A DNA stretch of 64,000 nucleotides from Aliivibrio finisterrensis (GTDB lineage Bacteria; Pseudomonadota; Gammaproteobacteria; Enterobacterales; Vibrionaceae), in NCBI RefSeq assembly GCF_008933155.1, contig NZ_WBVP01000007.1, forward strand, positions 1-64,000, given 5' to 3'. The notes under the pieces are model-generated. The model saw nothing but the letters and a program-made list of their open reading frames with translations. It was not told the DNA's origin and did not search any database. Both the position numbers and the translations under genes were made by a program. Below, in pieces: positions 18,024 to 26,429 of the stretch. The stretch's first letter is position 1; each line of letters starts with the position of its first letter.

Positions 18024-19433
18024 ATGTCAGTAGAAAACGTATTAGCTCTAATTCAAGAGAACGAAGTAAAATTTATTGATTTACGCTTTACCGATACAAA
18101 AGGTAAAGAGCAACATATCTCAATTCCTTCTCATCAAGTTGACGCCGACTTCTTTGAAGAAGGTAAAATGTTCGATGGTTCTTCAGTTGCAGGCTGGAAA
18201 GGCATTAACGAATCTGACATGGTAATGATGCCAGATGCAGCAAGTGCGGTACTTGACCCATTCACAGCGGATCCAACACTAAACATTCGTTGTGACATTC
18301 TTGAGCCAGCAACACTGCAAGGTTACGATCGTGACCCACGCTCTATCGCTAAGCGTTCTGAAGAATACATGCGTTCAACAGGTATCGCTGACACAGTGTT
18401 AATCGGTCCTGAGCCAGAGTTCTTCCTATTTGATGATGTTCGTTTCAACACTGACATGTCTGGTTCTTTCTTCAAAATTGACGATATCGAAGCAGCTTGG
18501 AACTCAGGTACTGAATACGAAGGCGGCAATAAAGGCCACCGTCCAGGTGTTAAAGGCGGTTACTTCCCAGTAGCTCCTGTTGATTCTTCTCAAGACATCC
18601 GTTCTGCTATGTGTTTAATCATGGAAGAAATGGGCCTTGTTGTTGAAGCGCATCACCATGAAGTAGCAACTGCGGGTCAAAATGAGATCGCAACACGCTT
18701 CAATACGCTAACAACAAAAGCAGATGAGACTCAAATCTATAAGTACGTTGTTCATAACGTAGCACACGCTTACGGTAAAACAGCGACTTTCATGCCTAAA
18801 CCACTGGTTGGCGATAACGGTTCTGGTATGCACGTTCACCAATCTCTAGCAAAAGACGGGGTAAACCTGTTTGCTGGTGATAAGTACGGCGGTCTATCTG
18901 AAATGGCTATCTACTACATTGGCGGCATCATCAAGCATGCTCGTGCAATTAACGCATTTGCTAACCCATCAACAAACTCATACAAGCGTCTTGTTCCTGG
19001 CTTTGAAGCACCTGTTATGCTTGCATACTCTGCACGTAACCGTTCTGCTTCTATCCGTATCCCTGTGGTACCAAGCCCGAAAGCACGCCGTATCGAAGTT
19101 CGTTTTGGTGACCCAGCGGCTAACCCATACCTATGTTACTCAGCAATGCTAATGGCTGGCCTTGACGGCATAAAGAACAAGATCCACCCAGGTGAAGCTA
19201 TGGATAAGGATCTGTACGACCTTCCTGCGGAAGAAGCGGCAGAAATCCCAACAGTAGCTGAATCTCTAGATATCGCTCTACAAGCGTTAGATACTGACCG
19301 TGAATTTTTAACGTCTGGCGGCGTGTTCTCAGATGACTTTATTGATTCTTACATCAAACTTAAGTCTCAAGATGTTGAAGCAATCAACACAGCGGTTCAC
19401 CCACTTGAGTTTGAAATGTATTACTCAGTTTAA
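18024..19433 (+). CDS. glnA: glutamine synthetase type I
   Basis: Assimilates ammonia into glutamine with ATP. The 469 residues and N-terminus [22 protein letters not shown] are those of bacterial GSI-beta. Visible motifs include [18 protein letters not shown], the ATP-site region GSGMHVHQS and the adenylylation tyrosine in DLYDLPAEE. Ribosome site GGAGG lies just upstream. Expression should depend on sigma-54 and NtrC through the sites upstream, and the ntrB-ntrC genes follow after one small gene. Confidence 0.98.
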   Translation: MSVENVLALIQENEVKFIDLRFTDTKGKEQHISIPSHQVDADFFEEGKMFDGSSVAGWKGINESDMVMMPDAASAVLDPFTADPTLNIRCDILEPATLQGYDRDPRSIAKRSEEYMRSTGIADTVLIGPEPEFFLFDDVRFNTDMSGSFFKIDDIEAAWNSGTEYEGGNKGHRPGVKGGYFPVAPVDSSQDIRSAMCLIMEEMGLVVEAHHHEVATAGQNEIATRFNTLTTKADETQIYKYVVHNVAHAYGKTATFMPKPLVGDNGSGMHVHQSLAKDGVNLFAGDKYGGLSEMAIYYIGGIIKHARAINAFANPSTNSYKRLVPGFEAPVMLAYSARNRSASIRIPVVPSPKARRIEVRFGDPAANPYLCYSAMLMAGLDGIKNKIHPGEAMDKDLYDLPAEEAAEIPTVAESLDIALQALDTDREFLTSGGVFSDDFIDSYIKLKSQDVEAINTAVHPLEFEMYYSV

Positions 19434-19471
19434 TTCTGACGCAACAGTTTGAAATCAAATTGCTATTTTTA

Positions 19472-19499
19472 GGCTCGCTTCACAAGCGAGCCTTTTTTA
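19472..19499 (+). terminator. Rho-independent terminator after glnA
   Basis: Arms AGGCTCGCTT and AAGCGAGCCT with loop CAC, then a T run, 38 bases after the glnA stop. It separates glnA from the downstream genes and explains the need for a separate ntrB promoter. Confidence 0.9.
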
Positions 19500-19598
19500 T
19501 GTTGGCAATTTCTCTTTTAACAGTAATTCTATTAGGCTCACACTTACCCAGATTTCATTTCTGCAGTATCGTTATGACATCAATACCATGGTGACATT

Positions 19599-20126
19599 AT
19601 GCGTTATATTTTTTTCATCCTTTTTAGCTTACTCTCAGCATCTATTTTCGCTAATACGATTTACACCTGGGAAGACAGCAAGGGCGTTCGCCACTTTAGT
19701 GATAGCGCACCTCTTAGTAAGGAGCCTGTAACAACGATCTCTTTATCACCCACTACTAGCCTTGAAACCTCTCCAGCAGTGCCTGAACATTCGAAAAAAA
19801 CAGCACCCGCAACCAAGCCACTGGAAAAGAAACTCAAGCCACTCGCTATCTCAGTGACTAACTTACAACAAGAAGAAACAATCCGCAGCTCTCGAGGCCA
19901 TATCACCGTATTAACTGAACTCACACGTAAGCTCAGCATTAATGAAAAATTACAGTTACTGCTCGATGGTGCGCCTTATGGTCTGCCACAAACATCCACA
20001 GAGTGGAAACTAAAAAACATAAATAGAGGAACTCACCTCATTACCGTTATTGCTCTGAAAGACGGCAAGAGAATTGCATCATCACCTATTATTACTGTTT
20101 TTTTGCATCGCCCATCAACAAACTAA
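19599..20126 (+). CDS. exported DUF4124-domain protein
   Basis: A 175-residue protein with a signal peptide (about 1-18, MRYIFFILFSLLSASIFA) followed by the DUF4124 signature IYTWEDSKGVRHFSDSAP. The C-terminal half (about 95-170) resembles a small beta-rich domain (GHITVLTELTRKLSINEKLQLLLDG...). DUF4124 proteins are periplasmic or envelope proteins often linked to nitrogen-regulation genes, but their function is unknown. Placed between glnA and ntrB on the same strand. Confidence 0.8.
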   Translation: MRYIFFILFSLLSASIFANTIYTWEDSKGVRHFSDSAPLSKEPVTTISLSPTTSLETSPAVPEHSKKTAPATKPLEKKLKPLAISVTNLQQEETIRSSRGHITVLTELTRKLSINEKLQLLLDGAPYGLPQTSTEWKLKNINRGTHLITVIALKDGKRIASSPIITVFLHRPSTN

Positions 20127-20165
20127 AGGAACCGCTTCCGTTCCTTCCTGACAAGCAAGGTGCAA

Positions 20166-20182
20166 TGCACTACAATGGTGCA
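20166..20182 (+). promoter_or_regulatory. NtrC-binding site in front of ntrB
   Basis: The 17-mer TGCACTACAATGGTGCA has perfectly paired outer half-sites TGCAC and GTGCA. It lies 29 bases before the chosen ntrB ATG, in the position where NtrC autorepresses glnL in E. coli. Its presence also argues that the longer reading frame beginning at 20160 is not the real start. Confidence 0.85.
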
Positions 20183-20210
20183 AGATGGGTTTTGCGATAC
20201 AAGGACGATG

Positions 20211-21263
20211 ATGTTAACGATGGACTTTTCGACACAGCTGCTTGAGCACCAAGTAACGGCGATTTTATTACTGGATGATCACCGTACTATTCATTATGCC
20301 AATCCAGCAGCAGAACAACTCTTTTCTCAAAGCGCGCAGCGAATGGCTCAACATCGTTTTGATGAACTATTTCACCACTCTAAATTTGATCTCTCTACCT
20401 TAATGCAACCGCTAACAACAGGCCAGAGCGTGACGGATAGTGATGTTCAAATCATGATTGATGACCGATCACTTTATATTGAAGTCACATCAAGCCCCAT
20501 TGAGATCGAAAAATCACTTTACCTATTGGTTGAAATTCGCCAAATCGAACAACAACGCCGTTTGTCTCAAGAGATTAATCAACACGCTCAACAACAAGCT
20601 GCTAAAGTCTTAGTTCGTAGTTTGGCTCATGAAATTAAAAACCCATTAGGGGGATTACGTGGCGCAGCACAACTGCTCGAACGAATGTTGCCAAAGCCTG
20701 AATTACATGAGTACACTCAAATCATTATTGAGCAAGCAGACCGACTACGAAACTTAGTTGATCGCCTATTGGGTCCTCAAAAATTAGGACACAAAAAGCC
20801 AGAAAACCTACATGCTGTCATTGAAAAAGTCCGCCAACTGATTGAGCTTAACTCCAGTTATCAAGTACGAATCATTCGAGATTATGACCCTAGCTTGCCC
20901 GACTTTGATATGGATGCAGAGCAAATAGAACAGGCCATCCTCAATATTGTTAGTAACGCCGCTGAAGTACTCAAAGACCAACCCGATGGCTCCATAACTT
21001 TGCGTACTCGCACTGACTTTCAAACCAATATTTATGGTCAACGCCATCGACTTGCTGTCAAAATTGATATTACTGACAATGGACCAGGCATACCTAGCCA
21101 TATTCAAGACACCTTATTCTACCCCATGGTCAGTGCACGAGAAGGAGGCACAGGGCTTGGGCTTTCGATCTCACAAAACCTTATCGACCAACATAACGGA
21201 AAAATCGACGTCACAAGTTGGCCTGGAAAGACCGTATTTACTATTTATCTTCCACTTAAATAA
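20211..21263 (+). CDS. glnL: nitrogen regulation sensor kinase/phosphatase NtrB (GlnL)
   Basis: Histidine kinase that phosphorylates NtrC when nitrogen is short and dephosphorylates it with PII. From the chosen start (350 residues) it has a PAS domain (about 10-110, LDDHRTIHYANPAAEQLFS), the phospho-acceptor H140 in SLAHEIKNPLGG, and the ATP domain with NIVSNAAEVL, DNGPGIP and GGTGLGLSI. AAGGA at 20201-20205 fits the second of two tandem ATGs; the open frame to 20160 would overlap the NtrC site. ntrC follows after 42 bases. Confidence 0.96.
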   Translation: MLTMDFSTQLLEHQVTAILLLDDHRTIHYANPAAEQLFSQSAQRMAQHRFDELFHHSKFDLSTLMQPLTTGQSVTDSDVQIMIDDRSLYIEVTSSPIEIEKSLYLLVEIRQIEQQRRLSQEINQHAQQQAAKVLVRSLAHEIKNPLGGLRGAAQLLERMLPKPELHEYTQIIIEQADRLRNLVDRLLGPQKLGHKKPENLHAVIEKVRQLIELNSSYQVRIIRDYDPSLPDFDMDAEQIEQAILNIVSNAAEVLKDQPDGSITLRTRTDFQTNIYGQRHRLAVKIDITDNGPGIPSHIQDTLFYPMVSAREGGTGLGLSISQNLIDQHNGKIDVTSWPGKTVFTIYLPLK

Positions 21264-21305
21264 CCATAACCAATAACACACTTAAGTGGCTACGGAGAAC
21301 ACTTT

Positions 21306-22709
21306 ATGAGCAAAGGATATATTTGGGTTGTCGATGATGACAGTTCAATTCGCTGGGTATTAGAGAAAACCTTAACCAGTACAAACATGATGTGTGAAAG
21401 TTTTGGTGATGCTGAAAGTGTCATTCAAGCCCTAGAGCGTAATGTGCCAGATGTGATCATCTCGGATATTCGTATGCCTGGAATGGATGGTCTATCTTTA
21501 CTTAACCACGTTCAAGAAAATTATCCTGAACTGCCTGTGATTATAATGACCGCGCATTCGGATTTAGATGCAGCCGTTAGTGCCTATCAAAAAGGGGCAT
21601 TTGAGTATCTACCAAAGCCCTTTGATATTGATGAAGCCTTAACGCTCGTTGAGCGCGCACTTGCTCACAGCCAGGAGCAGAAAAAACAAAACGGGAACAA
21701 ACCAAATAAAGCCCACCATGTTCCTGAAATTATTGGTGAAGCGCCCGCAATGCAAGAAGTTTTTCGTGCCATTGGTCGTTTGTCTCGGTCCTCTATCTCT
21801 GTGCTCATCAACGGAGAATCAGGCACAGGTAAAGAACTGGTTGCTCACGCTCTTCATCGTCACAGTCCAAGAACAAATAGTGAGTTTATCGCTCTTAATA
21901 TGGCGGCAATCCCAAAAGATTTAATTGAATCTGAGCTCTTTGGGCACGAGAAAGGCGCCTTTACTGGAGCCAATGCCGTTCGGAAAGGACGATTTGAGCA
22001 AGCTAATGGAGGCACCTTATTTCTTGATGAAATTGGGGATATGCCATTAGATATTCAAACTCGCCTACTTCGAGTGCTTGCTGATGGGCAGTTCTATCGC
22101 GTTGGTGGACACTCGCCTGTGCAAGTAGATGTTCGGATCATTGCGGCAACTCATCAAAATTTAGAGAAACTGGTTGCCGACGGAGGATTTCGTGAAGATC
22201 TGTTTCATCGGCTCAACGTTATTCGCGTGCATATTCCTGCACTAAGAGAGCGTCGAGAAGACATTGCTAAACTTGCTGAGCATTTCTTGCACCTCGCTTC
22301 CAAAGAGCTTGGTATAGAATGTAAAACTCTAAGCAACGAAGCAAGCAAAGCCCTCAGTCAATGTAATTGGCCAGGTAATGTCAGACAACTTGAGAACACC
22401 TGTCGCTGGTTAACGGTAATGGCAAGCAGCCAAGAAGTGCTTTCAGCCGATCTACCACAAGAATTATTTGCGACGTCAAGTTCACCGATACAAAGTATCA
22501 ATGAGGATTGGCAAGCGCAATTAAGTGACTGGGTTGAGAAACAATTACAGCAAGGGGAAATGGATATCCTAAATAAAGTTATCCCAAATGTTGAACGCAT
22601 ATTATTAGAAAAGGCCCTTAATCATACTCATGGGCATAAACAAGAAGCAGCAAAATTGCTTGGTTGGGGAAGAAACACCTTAACTCGAAAATTAAAAGAG
22701 ATTGAATAA
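21306..22709 (+). CDS. glnG: nitrogen regulation response regulator NtrC (GlnG)
   Basis: Sigma-54 enhancer-binding activator. The receiver domain has phospho-acceptor D54 ([12 protein letters not shown]). The AAA+ domain (about 140-375) has Walker A GESGTGKE and the sigma-54 contact loop GAFTGA in [10 protein letters not shown], followed by the ALRERREDI region. The Fis-type helix-turn-helix ends the protein ([20 protein letters not shown]). 467 residues, family length. It acts on the glnA enhancer and probably on the ntrB upstream site. Confidence 0.98.
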   Translation: MSKGYIWVVDDDSSIRWVLEKTLTSTNMMCESFGDAESVIQALERNVPDVIISDIRMPGMDGLSLLNHVQENYPELPVIIMTAHSDLDAAVSAYQKGAFEYLPKPFDIDEALTLVERALAHSQEQKKQNGNKPNKAHHVPEIIGEAPAMQEVFRAIGRLSRSSISVLINGESGTGKELVAHALHRHSPRTNSEFIALNMAAIPKDLIESELFGHEKGAFTGANAVRKGRFEQANGGTLFLDEIGDMPLDIQTRLLRVLADGQFYRVGGHSPVQVDVRIIAATHQNLEKLVADGGFREDLFHRLNVIRVHIPALRERREDIAKLAEHFLHLASKELGIECKTLSNEASKALSQCNWPGNVRQLENTCRWLTVMASSQEVLSADLPQELFATSSSPIQSINEDWQAQLSDWVEKQLQQGEMDILNKVIPNVERILLEKALNHTHGHKQEAAKLLGWGRNTLTRKLKEIE

Positions 22710-22873
22710 TATACTTTAAAGAACAGCCTCAACAGAATAAGTTAACATCAAAGCGTAATCCATCAAATTGCGCTGCTTTTAGCCAATCGGCTACTGACAT
22801 CATAATAATGTCTCTCTATACTCAGTCTTAATATTTATACGCATTCACCTCTTTTTTGTAGGAACTGTTAATA

Positions 22874-23875
22874 ATGATAACTAAAACACTCCCTCTTACT
22901 GATTTACATCGCCACCTTGATGGCAACATTCGAATTGAAACTATCTTAGATTTAGGCCAAAAATTTGGCTTAGAATTACCAGCTTATGATCTTGAAGCAT
23001 TGCGCCCTCACGTACAAATCGTAGAAGCAGAGCCAAGCCTTGTTGCCTTCTTATCTAAACTTGATTGGGGTGTGGCGGTTCTTGGTGATTTAGACGCATG
23101 TCGCCGCGTAGCTTACGAAAATGTTCAAGACGCAATGAATGCACAAATTGATTATGCTGAATTACGCTTTTCTCCATACTACATGGCAATGAAACACAAT
23201 TTACCGATTGCAGGTGTTGTTGAAGCCGTTGTGGATGGCGTTGAAGCAGGCTGTAAAGATTTTGGGGTAAAAGCAAATCTAATTGGCATTATGAGTCGTA
23301 CTTTTGGTCAAGATGCTTGCCAGCAAGAACTTGATGGTCTTCTAACCCAAAAGAACAAATTGGTTGCTATCGATCTAGCTGGTGATGAATTAGGCCAACC
23401 AGGCGATCGCTTTGTAAGCCACTTTAAACAAGTTCGTGATGCAGGGCTTCGAGTAACGGTTCACGCCGGTGAAGCAGCGGGTGCAGAAAGTATGTGGCAA
23501 GCAATCAACGAGCTTGGTGCAGTGCGTATCGGTCACGGTGTAAAAGCGATTGAAGATCCAAAGCTAATGGAATACTTAGCGAAAAACAACATTGGTATTG
23601 AGTCTTGCTTAACATCAAACATCCAAACCAGTACGGTTGCTTCGTTTGAATCGCACCCTATCAAAACTTTCCTTAACTATGGTGTTAAAGTTTGTCTTAA
23701 TACGGATGATCCTGCTGTTGAGGGTATTGAACTTCCTTATGAATATGAAGTTGCTGCACCAAAAGTAGGTTTAACTCAAGAACAGCTGCGTCAAATTCAA
23801 GTCAACGGGTTGGATCTAGCTTTCCTAAACAACGCCGAGAAACAAGCACTGCGTGATATGGCCGCTAAGCGTTAA
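22874..23875 (+). CDS. add: adenosine deaminase
   Basis: Zinc hydrolase that converts adenosine to inosine in purine salvage. Metal and catalytic motifs: [13 protein letters not shown] near the N-terminus, [10 protein letters not shown] in the middle, the IGHG segment, and CLNTDDPAV near the C-terminus. 333 residues, the usual length. Ribosome site GGA lies 10 bases before the ATG. Separate from ntrC (164 bp) and convergent with eda. Confidence 0.97.
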   Translation: MITKTLPLTDLHRHLDGNIRIETILDLGQKFGLELPAYDLEALRPHVQIVEAEPSLVAFLSKLDWGVAVLGDLDACRRVAYENVQDAMNAQIDYAELRFSPYYMAMKHNLPIAGVVEAVVDGVEAGCKDFGVKANLIGIMSRTFGQDACQQELDGLLTQKNKLVAIDLAGDELGQPGDRFVSHFKQVRDAGLRVTVHAGEAAGAESMWQAINELGAVRIGHGVKAIEDPKLMEYLAKNNIGIESCLTSNIQTSTVASFESHPIKTFLNYGVKVCLNTDDPAVEGIELPYEYEVAAPKVGLTQEQLRQIQVNGLDLAFLNNAEKQALRDMAAKR

Positions 23876-23884
23876 TTAAATTAA

Positions 23885-23990
23885 AGCAGGTTTCAGGAGC
23901 ACTTGCTTTGATCTTCCTGAAACCTGAGCCCTGAATCCTATCTTTTGCTCTTATAGTATCTAGTTAGCGAAGCGTATAGCTTCTAGTCTC
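23885..23990. repeat. modular intergenic hairpin repeat, locus 6
   Basis: Between the convergent add and eda genes. A hairpin CAGGTTTCAGG (23887-23897) / CCTGAAACCTG (23916-23926) has an 18-base loop related to that of locus 3 (CACTTGCTTTGA against CACTCGCTTTTGA). The module CTAGTTAGCGAAGCGTATAG follows (23960-23979). Its position between gene ends would suit bidirectional termination, but there is no T tract. Confidence 0.8.
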
Positions 23991-23997
23991 TTAATTC

Positions 23998-24633
23998 TTA
24001 CTTAATCAACTCGACCGCTTCTTTCGCAAGTCTCGTCACTTTATCCCAATCTTTTGCTGCAATTGCGTCTTTCGGTAGCATCCAAGAACCACCAACTGTC
24101 GCCACACAATCTAATGCCGTGTAGTCATTTACGTTTTGTGGGTTAATACCACCTGTCGGGCAAAACTGAACTTGTGGTAGCGGTGCTGCCATTGCTTTTA
24201 ATACTGATGGGCCACCAAACGCACTTGCTGGGAAGAATTTTAAGTGAGCGTAACCTAACTCAATTGCACGGATCACTTCTGATGGCGTAGCTACTCCTGG
24301 AATTAATGGAACATCCGCAGTTTTAGCGTGTGCTAATAAGCTTGGTGTAAATCCAGGTGAAATAATAAATTGAGCTCCCGCGTCTACCGCTTGATCATAC
24401 TGCTGAGTGCTAATGACGGTACCTGCACCAACTAATGCCGTCGGCATTGCTTTGCGGATCGCTGTGATCGCTTCTAGAGCAACAGCTGTTCGCAATGTAA
24501 TTTCAAAAACATTAATACCACCCGCAGCTAGGGCTTGAGCCATTGGTACTGCATCTTCCAACTGCTCAATAACCATGACAGGGACAACTGGTGATGCACT
24601 AAATACGTCTGAAGGCGAAAGGTTCCAACTCAT
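23998..24633 (-). CDS. eda: KDPG/KHG aldolase
   Basis: Class I aldolase of the Entner-Doudoroff pathway (2-dehydro-3-deoxy-6-phosphogluconate to pyruvate and glyceraldehyde 3-phosphate). Motifs: EITLRT, VGAGTVIS, LIPGVATPSE and the Schiff-base lysine in LKFFPASAFGG. The start at 24633 (MSWNLSPSDV, 211 residues) has AGAGAG 10 bases upstream; an upstream ATG at 24657 is also possible but lacks a ribosome site. No edd neighbour is present. Confidence 0.94.
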   Translation of the reverse strand: MSWNLSPSDVFSASPVVPVMVIEQLEDAVPMAQALAAGGINVFEITLRTAVALEAITAIRKAMPTALVGAGTVISTQQYDQAVDAGAQFIISPGFTPSLLAHAKTADVPLIPGVATPSEVIRAIELGYAHLKFFPASAFGGPSVLKAMAAPLPQVQFCPTGGINPQNVNDYTALDCVATVGGSWMLPKDAIAAKDWDKVTRLAKEAVELIK

Positions 24634-24781
24634 ATTCTTATAGCTCTCTTTACTCATTTAAATTGACGGCGGTATTTTACGCTAATTTTTTTTTAATAGC
24701 TCTGATAAAGGTGAATTCTCACGCATTTTTACTGTCCTATGGCATACTGGTATTTAGGCTAATCATATACAAGGGAAGTAA

Positions 24782-25798
24782 ATGAGAACATCATTACTCG
24801 CGCTAGGCGCCTTGCTGTTTTTATCAGGATGCAGTCAAAATAATGCGACTAATCCATCAAAAGACGCATCTCAACAAAACCGCTTAAATGAGATAAGAAC
24901 GCCTCATACGTTTATGTTGCGTGGCACCGTAATTATTGGCCATGAATCTCAAAGCATTCAACCTTGCGGCAGTGATCAGCAATACTGGATAAACTTATCT
25001 CCAGCACAATGGCAGGCAGGAAATGATATCCAATCCTCTCCTTATCAACCTATGTATGGTGAGCTCATTGGCCACTTTGAAGCACCACCAAAAGGTGGCT
25101 TTGCCAATGATTATCCTGCTCGTTTTGTCGTCTCTCAAATTAACACTCTAGTCGCCGGTGAAGGCGCATCTTGCCAGCGAAGTATTCAGCCAACCAAGGC
25201 TTTTGGCTCTGAACCATTTTGGAGTTTACAAGTGGTCAATGGTGAATTGATTTTCTCTGAAATTGGAAAACAAAAACAGGCGCAAACGATCACAGAACAA
25301 CAATTTGATATCAATAAACGAGTATATCAAAGTCGTGATTTCTCCCTTACTATGACTAAAGGGATCTGCAAAGATACCATGGTTGAGTCACTCTATGGAT
25401 GGAACTCTGAAGTCACTATTAATGATAAAAAGTACCAAGGCTGCGCCACATTAGCCGCCCAAGATACGACGCTTAATTGGGTGAATACTTACCAAGGCAC
25501 CAGTCCAGTTGGTGCTTCAGGATTAACCATTGGATTAACATTAAATGCTGATCACTCAGCAATAACGACTTACGATTACAATACTGACGAACCTCAATTG
25601 GTTGAAACTGGTGTATGGCAAGCAACCAGAGACAACAAACTCCATGTTCTGATGAGCCGCCACCAACGCCAATACATGATTTCTGAACGCGTATTCTCTA
25701 AGGAGGGAGAAAAGATTTCAGCCAAAGAAGAGCAAGTTAATGGCGTACTATTCCCTATTCAATCAGGGCTGACACTTTATTCAACGGATAATAAATAA
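24782..25798 (+). CDS. lipoprotein with COG3650-like domain
   Basis: A 338-residue protein with a type II signal peptide and lipobox (LFLSGC, Cys at about 17). The middle (about 140-225) has the COG3650-type pattern FGSEPFWSLQV... RDFSLTMTKGICKDTMVESLYGW... YQGCA. The C-terminal part (about 230-335) resembles NlpE-like beta repeats (LTLNADHSAITTYDY, VETGVWQATRDNKL). It probably sits in the outer membrane facing the periplasm; the function is unknown. The DTW gene follows 4 bases after the stop, so the two are probably one operon. Confidence 0.75.
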   Translation: MRTSLLALGALLFLSGCSQNNATNPSKDASQQNRLNEIRTPHTFMLRGTVIIGHESQSIQPCGSDQQYWINLSPAQWQAGNDIQSSPYQPMYGELIGHFEAPPKGGFANDYPARFVVSQINTLVAGEGASCQRSIQPTKAFGSEPFWSLQVVNGELIFSEIGKQKQAQTITEQQFDINKRVYQSRDFSLTMTKGICKDTMVESLYGWNSEVTINDKKYQGCATLAAQDTTLNWVNTYQGTSPVGASGLTIGLTLNADHSAITTYDYNTDEPQLVETGVWQATRDNKLHVLMSRHQRQYMISERVFSKEGEKISAKEEQVNGVLFPIQSGLTLYSTDNK

Positions 25799-25802
25799 CT
25801 TA

Positions 25803-26429
25803 ATGACAACACCTTCTCACGCATGCTCTGTTTGTGGTTTCATTCATAATTGCATTTGCGATCATCAACCTAACTTAGAATCCCAGGTTGAATTTGCTTT
25901 GCTTTACCATGAAAACGAGTTAGATAAACTCACCAATACTGGCAGGCTATTACTAAATGGCCTACCTAAAGCTAAAAGCTATTTATGGCAAAGAAAAGTT
26001 CAGCCAGAAGCGCTCATCAATAAAATACATCAAGAGGATATAGAAGCGTGGTTGCTGTTTCCTAGTGATGCTCCAACTTTAAGTTCTGAATATTTAACGA
26101 GTAGAGATCCAAGCAAAAAACAGCTCTTTATTCTGTTAGATGCAACATGGCAAGAAGCCAAAAAAATGGTAAATAAAAGCCCTTGGTTAAAGGCGCTTCC
26201 TTGTCTAGAACTAAGTCCATCTGAGATCTCTCGTTACCATTTACGTCGTAATCAAAGCCAAGGAAATCTCTGTACTTGTGAGGCGGGAATAGAGGTATTA
26301 GAAATGGTAAAAGAGCCTGAGAATGCTCAAGCTCTTTTTAAGTATTACGATCAATTTTTAACGGTGTTTCAGGCCGAACGCAGCGGTCACAGTTACAACT
26401 CTAATGCTTTAGGTGCACCTAAAAAGTAG
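25803..26429 (+). CDS. DTW-domain tRNA-uridine aminocarboxypropyltransferase
   Basis: A 208-residue DTW-domain protein of the family that transfers the 3-amino-3-carboxypropyl group from SAM to uridine in tRNA (acp3U). An N-terminal cysteine cluster (ACSVCGFIHNCICD) is followed by ILLDATWQEAKKM, where the D-x-T-W signature appears as DATW, and SRYHLRRNQSQGNLCTCEA. Which uridine it modifies cannot be told from sequence. Its last 37 bases overlap the 3' end of the convergent FIST-GGDEF-EAL gene. Confidence 0.85.
   Translation: MTTPSHACSVCGFIHNCICDHQPNLESQVEFALLYHENELDKLTNTGRLLLNGLPKAKSYLWQRKVQPEALINKIHQEDIEAWLLFPSDAPTLSSEYLTSRDPSKKQLFILLDATWQEAKKMVNKSPWLKALPCLELSPSEISRYHLRRNQSQGNLCTCEAGIEVLEMVKEPENAQALFKYYDQFLTVFQAERSGHSYNSNALGAPKK

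Noticed and set aside
20160-20210. N-terminal extension of ntrB from an ATG at 20160
   Set aside because: It would cover the NtrC site and has no homology to NtrB; the ribosome site AAGGA favours 20211.
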